Below the pieces are notes generated by a model. It was not told the origin of the DNA. It searched no databases and saw only the letters and a list, made by a program, of their open reading frames with translations. Shown here piece by piece: positions 45,320 through 54,588 of a stretch of 64,000 nucleotides of DNA. Origin of the DNA: Nicotiana tabacum (Eukaryota; Streptophyta; Magnoliopsida; Solanales; Solanaceae); assembly GCF_000715075.1 (NCBI RefSeq), contig NC_134094.1, positions 81,793,120-81,857,119 on the forward strand. Reading direction: 5' to 3'. How positions within the stretch are numbered: the stretch's first letter is position 1; the number at the start of each line of letters is the position of its first letter. Both the position numbers and the translations under genes were made by a program.

Positions 45320-46948
45320 CTAGCCTGCATCTTTTAATACTTCTTTGATATTTTTGGGCTCTATTTGAGAAATAAAGGCTGAGAAGGAAAGTGTGTTTCT
45401 AGCCTTTGATCTGGTTTGAATTCTTGAATCAAGAGGAGTGATTATGTTTTTAAGAGAGTGTGAACCTTTGTGCTTCCAGTTTGGTACCTGAATCTCATTT
45501 ATAGAAGATCTAGGTATATCTGACTCTGGTTCTTGGCCGCTTCTCATCTCACCATGTGGGGTGCCTTGGACAGTATCGGCAACTCTGTTCTCAGCTTCAG
45601 TTATCGTGATTGTGGGACCAGGTTCATCTCCATTAGTTGGAAACATAGTCGCACCATCTTCATTGGATTCCTTGACGTGACTCATCATGTCAGCCTTTCC
45701 ATTTGCCATGTCAATAACTTCACCAGGGACATTTGATAGCTCTCGATCTTGATCAGCCTTATCATGTGCAGCTTTTCCAAGAGGCTGTTGTGCTTTGTTA
45801 AAGATCACATGTATGCTTTCCTCAACACATTGAGTTCTTTTGTTGTATACCTTATAAGCTTTGCTTTGTGATGAATATCCAAGAAATATTCCTTCATCAC
45901 TCTTGGCATCAAACTTTCCCAGAGCTTCCTTTCCATTGTTGAGAACAAAGCATTTACAACCAAATGTCCTCAAGTGTGTTAGCTTAGGTTTTCTCCCATT
46001 CAGCAGTTCATACGAGGTTTTGTTCAGGAGGGACCTGATCATGCACCTGTTCACCAGGTAGAATGCAGTGTTGACTGCCTCGGCCCAGAAACCTTTTGCA
46101 ACACTACTATCAATCAACATTGTTCTTGCCATGTCTTCAAGAGTCCTATTCTTCCTCACCACAACACTATTTTGTTGTGGTGTTCTTGGAGCTGAAAAAT
46201 TGTGAGTAATGGTATTTTCAACACAGAATTTGTCGAATTTGCCATTATCAAATTCTGTCCCATGGTCAGACCTGATACATACTACATTATTACCCATCTT
46301 CACTTGGATCTTCTTGACAAATGCAATAAATACTTGGAATATTTCATCCTTGGTTCTGAGAAACAATGTCCAGGTGAATCTGGAGTAGTCATCCACAATG
46401 ATGAAGATGTACCTTTTTCCTCCTCTGCTTGGAACTCTCATAGGTCCATATAGATCCATATGGAGAAGATCAAGTGGACTTGAGGTACTAACTTCCTTTT
46501 TGGACTTGGGTAGACCACGAACCATGTCCTTTTTGACCAGTTTGTTCAACAGTGAGAAACTTACATGACCAAGTCTTCTGTGCCATAACTCAGCATCATC
46601 ATCAACAAAACTTAGACAACTGAGATCACCACTCTGCAGGGACTCAAAATCAGCAACATAGATGTTTTTATATCTTTTCGCCACTAGCACCACTTCACCA
46701 GTCACAAGATTTGTGACTGTGCACATCTTTGACACAAATTTCACTTTGTTTCCTTTGTCACAGATTTGGGAAACACTCAGTAAACTGTACTTCAATCCGT
46801 TCACATAGTACACATTTTCAATAGAGTGAGAGAGAGACTTCCCAATCTTTCCAACTCCCAGAATGTATCCCTTCTTGCTATTTTCAAAGGATACACTCCC
46901 TCCTTGTAGGGCCTTCAGTGAAAGGAAATTGTTTGTACTTCCAGTCAT
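45320..46948 (-). pseudogene. pol: GAG-pre-integrase and integrase of copia element
   Basis: A 542-codon open stretch following the protease. Begins MTGSTNNFLSLKAL, the segment that in copia elements follows the protease active site. Then the pre-integrase zinc domain (LWHRRLGHVS), the integrase core with MDLYGPM (first Asp), RSDHGTEF (second Asp) and a PQQNSVVVRKNRT string in which the usual GxxER(K/R) catalytic Glu is replaced: the expected E position reads V in the visible sequence. So even without stops this integrase would likely be dead. The C-terminal GKFDAKSDEGIFLGYS motif is present. Just upstream (46949-46951) an in-frame TAG separates it from the protease. Confidence 0.88.
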
Positions 46949-47165
46949 GTGCTATGAGAAACCGGTATCCATGTACCATTGTTGGCTGCTCCCAACTGTT
47001 CCTTCATCATCATCGTCGTCATCTTCATCATCATCGGACTGTGCCATCAAGGCAAAAATGGAGTCGTACTCAGTTTCTTCACTTTCCACTGTCATCATGG
47101 AGTTGTCACCTTGATCATCGTCTTCTTTAGATTCGCTGGAAGAGTCTCCCCATGCAGCAAGTTAC
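46949..47165 (-). pseudogene. acidic linker and protease active-site region of copia element
   Basis: On the minus strand this stretch encodes a run of Asp/Glu codons, then WYMDTGF with DTG as the aspartic protease active site (about 46962-46970), then a stop where the family has an Arg before HMTG. The acidic run is the source of the DDD/SSSS-like shadow frames on the plus strand. Confidence 0.7.
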
Positions 47166-47270
47166 AACATTGCTAGCGACTTTTTTCCTCTTGAAGCATT
47201 TGTTAGGAACCAGGTTCCTCTTAACTGCTTTATCTGCGTTGTGTTTGTATTGATCTTGCTTGAGGAGAGG

Positions 47271-48145
47271 ACAGTCCTTGATGAAATGTCCTGGCTTACC
47301 ACACTTATGACAAAGTTCATAATTTTTGGGCTTGCTGGAACTGCCCCTTTTAGAAAGCCTCCATTTTTGCGAACCAGTTTCTAGAATCTTTTTGTCAGGT
47401 AAGCCATATCACCATCCTCACCACCTGAATCATTGTTGTCCGTTTTGAGGACCAAGTTCTTCTCCCTTTTGGTCTCTCTTATCTCATTGTCCTTTTTCTT
47501 CATTTCATAGGTTTTCAGATTTCCAACAAGTTCATCAATGGTTAGCTTCTGCAGGTCCTTTGCCTCTGTGATAACATTCACTTTGCTTTCTGAGGAACTG
47601 GGCAAAACACTGAATATTTTCCTGACGAGTTTGTTTCTTGGAATGATTTCTCCCAGAGAGTGTAGCTTATTGATGATAGAAGTGAATCGAGTATGCATGT
47701 CATAGATGGATTCATCATCTTTCATCCTGAAGAGCTCATATTCAGTTGTAAGCATGTCAATCTTTGATTGCTTGACTTGTGTTGTTCCTTCATGAGCTGT
47801 TTGGAGGGCTTCCCAGATTTCTTTAGGTGATTGGCATGCCGATATCCTCTTATATTCATCAAGACCAATGCCACAAATAAGAATTTTCTTTGCATGAAAA
47901 TTCTTTTCTATGGCTTTTTGTTCAGCATCATTGAACTCCTTTCTTGTTTTGGGGATTGTTATAGCTGGGTCGCCACTGGTTTTTGTGGGGACAAAGGGTC
48001 TATCGCAGATGACGTCCCAGAGCTCTGAGTCTTCAGCCATGATGAAGTCGTGCATCCTAGTCTTCCACCATCCATAGTATTGGCCATTGAATCTCGGTGG
48101 CCTGTAGGTAGATTGACCTTCTTCGAAGTTTGGTAGAGCAGCCAT
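47271..48145 (-). pseudogene. gag: gag of copia element with CCHC knuckle
   Basis: The start ATG at 48145 is about 40 bp after the primer site. The frame is open for 254 codons to TAG 47381-47383 and carries the copia Gag signature: RPPRFNGQYYGWWKTRM near the N-terminus, ELWDVI, then KEIWEALQTAHEGT and LLxxYELFRM-like strings (UBN2/DUF4219 type). After the stop and a phase change comes an intact knuckle CHKCGKPGHFIKDC (47271-47312). Gag packages the element RNA; this copy cannot make a full-length form. Confidence 0.9.
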
Positions 48146-48183
48146 GAGGATCCTTTCTAGGTGTTATCCTGATAGAAAGAACC

Positions 48184-48198
48184 TGCTCTGATATCAAT
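48184..48198 (-). promoter_or_regulatory. primer binding site (tRNA-Met type) of copia element
   Basis: On the minus strand, right after the LTR end TTCTATCA, the sequence ATTGATATCAGAGC differs in one or two positions from the TGGTATCAGAGC initiator tRNA-Met complement. It marks the right-hand LTR as the 5' LTR. Confidence 0.85.
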
Positions 48199-49149
48199 TG
48201 ATAGAATTCGAGGGTCCACCAAACTATATAGAGAACCAGATTCTCTATTAGTTCCCACAGAACACACGCACACTGCAGTAAATAAATGACACCGAGAAAT
48301 TTTACGTGAAAAATTCCCAGCTCACGGGATTAAAAATCACGACCTACCCTTGTAGGATTTCAACTTCACTACTGAGCAAACTTTAGATTACAACCTATTA
48401 TAACCTAGGAATTAACCCCTTAATCCCTCACTAACTTGTAACAACTCTATTACAAGCCACTTTGTAATAACTCTATTACAAAGACTTTACAACTCGACTA
48501 ACTCTAGCTAAGACACAAACATAAGGGTTTATGATTTACAAAGGGTTTCCTACATAATGCTTCTAACTAAGCTAAGTAGGAATTGCAAGTAGAGAACTTT
48601 GCCAAAGGTGTCATCTGCCAAATGATTCTCAAGTGCATCAAGAACAAAGAACAACATAGGACACGTAATAACTCAATATAGGGAACTGGTCCGTTGCTAT
48701 GTTGTTCTTTGTTCTTGATGCACTTGAGAATCATTTGGCAGATGATCAATCACTGTGTGGAGTGCTTGAGTAAATTCTCTCAGTGTTTAAGTGATGTTTT
48801 GTCTTTGGTTTAATGTTAATATAACATTGATGAGATCCCTTGAATCATGTAAGTATCTTGGGTACAGGATCATTCCCAATGAAGTTGACTGCTGCACTAT
48901 GCTTGTACTGTTGCGTGTGCAGGCAGCGGCTTTACAACTGTTGGAGAGTTGACTGGTACGATCACCAGGGGAACTGATGTCCATATGTTCCCCTTGTTGA
49001 TTCTTTGACTCCTGAAGCGTTGATTTATAATTTCAGCTTAAGTTTTGTTGTTTCCACATACTTGAGAATGTATATCAGGTTCCTTATCTGATTCTTGTTA
49101 TTAAGTTTGTTAGATCAGCAAAACATAATAAGGTACATATAGCCTATCA
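48199..49149 (-). repeat. 5' LTR of copia element (951 bp)
   Basis: Same length and boundaries as 39652-40602; ends on the plus strand CATATAGCCTATCA, followed by the GTAAG duplication. Confidence 0.92.
48611..48745. repeat. perfect 48-bp inverted repeat (hairpin) in copia 5' LTR
   Basis: Arms 48611-48658 and 48698-48745 are exact reverse complements over all 48 positions, with a 39-nt loop that includes GGGAACTGGTCC. A transcript through it would form a long, uninterrupted duplex. Confidence 0.95.
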
Positions 49150-49154
49150 GTAAG

Positions 49155-51613
49155 AAAAAAGTTCGATTAAATTTTTATTAATCAAATTGAGGGATTTTAC
49201 CTTAAAAAGTTACAGATCACTTAAGCATGATAAAGGTGTGTAATGTCTTGAAGTTATTTACTTGGTGTAAACGCCACACGCAATTAAGTTTTTTGCAATT
49301 AAGTTTCCTATTGTTTTCCAACACCAATTTCATAACAACTTGAAGATGAACAAGAGTTACTTTTCTCATCTTTTCTTCCTGAGAATATTTGTTACAAACT
49401 TTCGTTTCTAAGACCTTTATCTAACTTTATTCCATTTTATTGTAAAAGAAAAGGATATGGTGGAGAGAAGGGAATCAAAGAATACGAATTTCTTTTTGTC
49501 CTTGTACAATCTCCACTATGTAAAAGAGGGGTCCAAGCATTCCCAGTTTGCTTTTCCCTGTATTTAGGGAATTAAACTTTCTTGCTCGATTGCCAAAAAG
49601 TGACTCATTAAAAAAACATTCTGTTACTATATATTTTCTCTTTGCGTATATATCATAATAAATTCAAGAGTCATGATGTGTACGAAAAGTAAATAAAAGT
49701 TAGCACTGTCTTTGTCTAATTGTTCACTTGCTTCAATAGAGGGGCCAATATATAAGGCATAGCAGATATTCGCTCCAAAATTAATTTATTTTCACTTTTA
49801 TTTAATAGAACCACTAAATCTTCTTCTTCTTTTTTTTGGGTGAAGGTTTTGAGTCAAAACACATATTTGTTTGCATTATATTTGGTTCATGAAAGGGGAC
49901 AACAGAAATGTGCTCGTTGAAAATTGTTTCTGGCGAATTTTCGTCGGAAATCTGGATGATGTTTTGACTATGAGAATGTATGTAAAAGATCCGCAGATTT
50001 CTAGTATTATAGATATATTCAATATAACAGCTATAAATCGAAGTAGATAAAGTTTTGGTCTTTATCGCTATAATATAATGTTTCTTGATCATGTTGTTTA
50101 AGTCATAGTTGAAGCCTAACGTGAATATTGGTTTCAAAGCACACGCAAATATACGCGGTTCACAAGTAATAAAGTGATTCAATAGTCGGATATTAAACTC
50201 ACATAAATTTAAATTAATCGCTACATAAATAAGCAGATAAAAATTTATTATCCGTTCAAGGTTATCAAATATGGGTGCTTTTGACTAAACTAATAGTGCA
50301 GAAATTTAACAATTACTTAGCTAAACTAACAAGAACGCAAGTATTTATATTTTACTTTAACCAATTGAGATGAAGATCCCAGGGTTGTTGTCGGTTTATT
50401 GATCCTATTGTATTTGTGATTAAACTCGCTAATCCGAATTATCTATGATTGCTAGTTGACCTCATTGTTTATATGACTAGCATGCTCCTGTAATACTACC
50501 CGCTTATTCACAATATATTAATCTTATATCCCAATGATATTGACTTTATCATGAGCAAATATGATACAACATTCAACTGAGCGAGACTGTTAGGTAATAT
50601 CTCTATTCTAATTGCGAAATTTTTTCTTGAGATACTGGTTCAAAACAAACCCTTTTTAATTCCACTTTTTCTAGACACGACTTTCTCAAACATATCATAG
50701 ATAGTACGAAAATTGGTGGCCACACAATTCACAAATTAAATTTAAAATTAAAGAAACAATCAATGATGATAATTTCTATTAACAAAGTTACAATAAAAAA
50801 ATATCAATAATCATGTCAAATACAATTCCAGAACTAGAGTACTTAGTCATTCATAATACTGTGTTCACAACAATAGTTAGAATTCATTTAAAAAAAAAAA
50901 ACAAGGATAAATAGAAGAAAAATATTAACTCGTTACAGAATCCTTGTTCTTTTCCTTCTTACACATTCCTTACCTCCAAAAATATATAAAGTTTCATGGG
51001 GTATTATATAATCTAGGGCGGGTAAAACTTTTGTCCAAGCCAATCTAATTTCGGCTTGGAATCGCTGAGGTCGCGTCTGAGTTCGCGCGCTGGCTCCCAG
51101 CGCCTTTTTCTTTTCTTTTTCTTGTTTATTCTCATGCATTAATTCATTTATTTTTAATCAACTTTCCTTCAAAAACATATAAGAGACACGTAATGAATAT
51201 AAATTCATTCAATTAATCATGCAAAAACACACGTAGATAAAATTTTGCGTCTTTTGACATTGGTATGATTACAAGTGAAATAAAAGCCGATTTGTTTATC
51301 TCAAATTTATTCGTTCATTAATAACTTAATAAAGATAAAACGTGGTATGTGAATGATTAGATTAATATACATATTGATATTTCTATTCTGGGTTTTTCCC
51401 AAAAATCAGAGGCTTTACAATTTAATAATTGTGAATGGGTCGGACACCGACATTCACTTTTTATTTTTCCTTCCACTATCTCATCATTTTTTTTTACCAT
51501 TTATTTATTGACTTCATAAAAAATAATATTACTTAGTAGTATAAGATTCTATAAATCAATGACGGTTAAATGGCGTCGCATGTGTCTCATTATTGAAGAG
51601 TTTTCTTTTTGGT
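49155..51613. other. AT-rich spacer, no recognised gene
   Basis: About 2.5 kb. The longest open frame (49814-50182, minus strand, 122 codons, Lys-rich end from an A/T run) has no domain that I recognise and is probably chance. Around 50380-50700 the sequence has the texture of a degraded retroelement flank, but I could not find paired ends. Confidence 0.55.
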
Positions 51614-51621
51614 TTTCGACC

Positions 51622-51797
51622 CAGAGGCGGATACTAACTAGGTTCCTACAGTAATCTCTAATTAATATGCAATACTAACTGTGTTCATAGTTAAATATTT
51701 ATAAATATTTAGTGAATTTTTTAATATAAATACAGGATCTATACAAAAGTTACTGGGTTCCCGGGAACCCATATTCAATGCTCTAGGTCCGCCACTG
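51622..51797. mobile_element. hAT-like MITE (176 bp)
   Basis: Left end CAGAGGCGGATAC and reverse complement of the right end CAGTGGCGGACCT form short terminal inverted repeats. The flanking 8 bp are TTTCGACC (51614-51621) and TTTTCACC (51798-51805), 6 of 8 identical, the duplication size of hAT transposons. The CAGTGGCGGA-type end is common in Solanaceae small elements. No coding capacity. Confidence 0.65.
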
Positions 51798-51805
51798 TTT
51801 TCACC

Positions 51806-51948
51806 TGGTGCCCGGTACTCACATTGAGGCTCGACTCCAGTTCAGATCCGCGCCGACAACTCCCACATTGGAGGATAAAATGTTTCCTAATAAAGGCGAT
51901 TTCATACTCAAATCTTGAACCCGATACCTATTAAGGATAAATAAGTAA
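51806..51948 (-). repeat. possible tRNA-derived SINE fragment
   Basis: On the minus strand it contains AGGTATCGGGTTCAAG, which resembles a pol III B box (GGTTCGANNCC) as in tRNA-derived SINEs. No clear A box, tail or target duplication, so this is a weak call. Confidence 0.25.
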
Positions 51949-51953
51949 TTACT

Positions 51954-52612
51954 TGTATACGGTCGAAATAGATTTCGGCCTTCGCACGTCTGATCGAGTT
52001 CAGACGATAGTCGATCGAACTGAGACTCCAAAGATGGAACAAACAAGCCTCGAGCCCGAGGGGCCGATCCATGTCGAGTTGGACATCGTTCCGAGCTGTA
52101 GTCCAAATCGAACTATGACGTAGAGTAAAGCTATCATCTAGAGACCAACCAACATTGACCACGAATCAATTCGAGAGCTCGAGTCAGAATCGAGCTCGAG
52201 CCAAGATCGAGAGTTAGAGTCAGAATCGAGCTCAAACCAAGATCGAAGGCTCAAGGCAAGATCGAGCTCACAGACAAAAGTCGTTGCATTCCCACTAGCG
52301 AAAATCTTGGCAGAAATCGTGAAAAAACTGATTTATCATGGGTCTCCCACTGAGTATTTTTTATTATGCTTAGAGAAAGGTCCCTCTATTATAAAGGGCA
52401 TGGTTTTCATTTATGAAGGACAAGTTTTTTCTTAGGCTTACATTGTAATAAAAATGCTATATTCTTCCACAGTAAAGAATCGTTCTTTCAGATTTCTTAA
52501 ATTGATTCTATTTGTTGAGTCCTAAGCTTCATTATTCCTTATAACCTTATCTACTTCGCATTCTTTGCAGTCCATATTTATATTTCTATTTATCCTTACA
52601 ATTTATATTAAG
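51954..52612 (+). repeat. 5' LTR (3' truncated) of second Tat element
   Basis: Starts TGTATACGGTCGAAATAG and aligns with 57527 onward as far as TATATTAAG at 52612, then switches to pol sequence. About 75 bp of the LTR end are missing. Holds repeated GAATCGAGCTCGAGCCAAG words (52176-52270). Confidence 0.9.
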
Positions 52613-52829
52613 AACCAAGCTCCGCCATTTCAAGCCCGGGGACTTAGTGCTAAGGAAAGTCACCCTCAATACCCGAAATCCAAACGAAGGAAAATTAGGA
52701 CCGAACTGGGAAGGACCATATCACATTCTCGAGAATGTCGGAAAAGGATCATACGGGCTCGGTATTATAAACGGCAAATAACTATCAAGCAATTGGAATG
52801 TGTCACATCTAAAACGATACTGCTGCTAA
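52613..52829 (+). pseudogene. integrase C-terminal tail remnant of second Tat element
   Basis: Corresponds to the end of pol in the first copy (34384-34586): the codons for FKPGDLVLRKV, GPNWEGPY and NWNVSHLK can be read, with an in-frame stop before the last words. It has no catalytic residue. Confidence 0.85.
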
Positions 52830-53324
52830 GGTACGACCCCTCCATTATTCATTTACATTTCAAAACTGACCCCTGCAGAAGTCCGATCAGGAGCTAAGAT
52901 GGATCCTTCGATACGAAGCCCTAGATCTAAAAGCACGCGTTGCACTCTTTTTTCCTTAGACCGGTTTTATCCCAAATGAATTTTTCGGCAAGGTTTTTAA
53001 CGAGGCAACCAATTATCGTGATGCACTTACAACAGTATCTGAGGCCTCTTTACAATCGACCTCGAATACTAGGGCGGCATTAGGCCCCTCAAATACGTCA
53101 AGTTCAGATGCAAGAAAGTTATTTCGTAACAACAGGGTTCCAATAGGAAAAGTTGTAAGAGCCAAATGGTCAAAACAAACCATGCTCATGTAGATTGGCC
53201 TGAACCCAGGCGCGAAACATGAACACATGTGTAGTGACTTGCAAAGAAAGTTCTCCTCTTTACCGACATCTTATACCCAAGAAACATTCCTCTATTTGGA
53301 TATTTATTGCGGAAACAGAATCAA

Positions 53325-54480
53325 GGTAAATTTGACCTTTACGCCTATGGGCTACATTACTTCGAGTTCGAATCATTCACTCGACAACTAAGCCTACGCG
53401 CTACTTTTATTTTGAGTTCGAACAAGCACTCACTCGACCTTTACGTCTATGGGCTACTTTTAGTTCGAGCAAGCACTCACTCGACCTTTACGCCAATGGG
53501 CTACATTACTGCGAGTTCGAATCATTCACTCGACGACTAAGCCTATGGGATACTTTTATTTCGAGTTCGAGCAAGCACTCACTCGACCTTTACGCCTACA
53601 GGCTACATTACTTTGAGTTGGAATCATTCACTCGATGACTAAGCCTATGGGCTACTTTTATTTCAAGTTTGAGCAAGAACTCACTCGACCTTTATGCCTA
53701 CGGGCTACATTACTTCGAGTTTGAATCATTCACTCGACGACTAAGCCTACGGGCTACTTTTATTTCAAGTTCGAGCAAGCACTCACTCGACCATTACGCC
53801 TACGAGGCTACATTACTTCGAGTTTGAATCACTCACTCGACGACTAAGCCTACGAGATACTTTTATTTCAAGTTCGAGCAAGCACTCACTCGACCTTTAC
53901 GCTTGCGGGCTACATTACTTCGAGTTCAAATCATTCACTCGACGACTAAGCCTACGGACTACTTTTATTTCGAGTTCGAGCAAGCACTCACTCGACCTTT
54001 ATGCCTACGGGCTACATTACTTCGAGTTCGACTCATTCACTCGACGACTAAGCCTACGGGCTACTTTTATTTCGAATTCGAGCAAAGCACTCACTCGACC
54101 TTTACACCTACGGGCTACATTACTTCGAGTTCGACTTATTCACTTGACGACTAAGCCTACGGGCTACTTTTATTTCGAGTTCGAGCAAAACACTCACTCG
54201 ACCTTTACGCCTACAGGCTACATTACTTCGAGTTCGACTCATTCACTCGACGACTAAGCCTACGGGCTTCTTTCATTTCGAGTTCGAGCAAGTACTCACT
54301 CGACCATTAGGCCTACGGACTATATTACTTAGAATTCAAATCATTCACTCGACTAATAAGCCTACAGGCTAGTTTCATTTGGAGTTCGAGCAAGCATTCA
54401 CTCGACCATTACGCCTACGGGCTATATTTCTTCGAGTTCGAATCATTGACTCAATTAGTAAGCCTAAGGGCTACATCTCT
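53325..54480. repeat. ~100 bp tandem repeat, about 11 units, in second Tat copy
   Basis: Units start near 53341, 53489, 53591, 53695, 53797, 53899, 54000, 54104, 54208, 54309 and 54410, with one shortened unit near 53440. Each is a dimer of a half with GGGCTACATTACTTCGAGTT and a half with GGGCTACTTTTATTTCGAG, separated by CACTCGAC. Homologous to 34935-35440 but longer and more uniform. Confidence 0.93.
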
Positions 54481-54588
54481 TTGTGAAAACATTCATAAAG
54501 ACGTGAATGAAGTCTTCACGAAACAAAAGCAAGTCGGCAGAATTATCAATATACAAAATTATCTACATGGTTGATTACAATGTAAAAA

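Larger units (their letters stand above)
39652..49149 (-). mobile_element. Ty1/copia retrotransposon (Sirevirus-like) on minus strand
   Basis: A 9.5 kb element between exact GTAAG duplications (39647-39651 and 49150-49154), with 951-bp LTRs at each end. On the minus strand the order is LTR, primer site, gag, protease, integrase, RT, RNase H, extra ORF, LTR. Integrase before RT fixes it as copia. A long extra ORF after pol is a Sirevirus trait, so I lean to that lineage. Gag-pol keeps the same phase over most of its length but is interrupted by stops and indels. LTRs differ by roughly 5% by eye, uneven along their length. Confidence 0.92.

Noticed and set aside
49814..50182. 122-codon minus-strand frame
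   Set aside because: No recognised domain, AT-rich composition, and starts with a Lys run that comes from a homopolymer; kept only as unassigned DNA.
51806..51948. A tRNA gene on the minus strand from the B-box-like GGTTCAAG
   Set aside because: No A box at proper spacing and no cloverleaf arms; at most a SINE relic.
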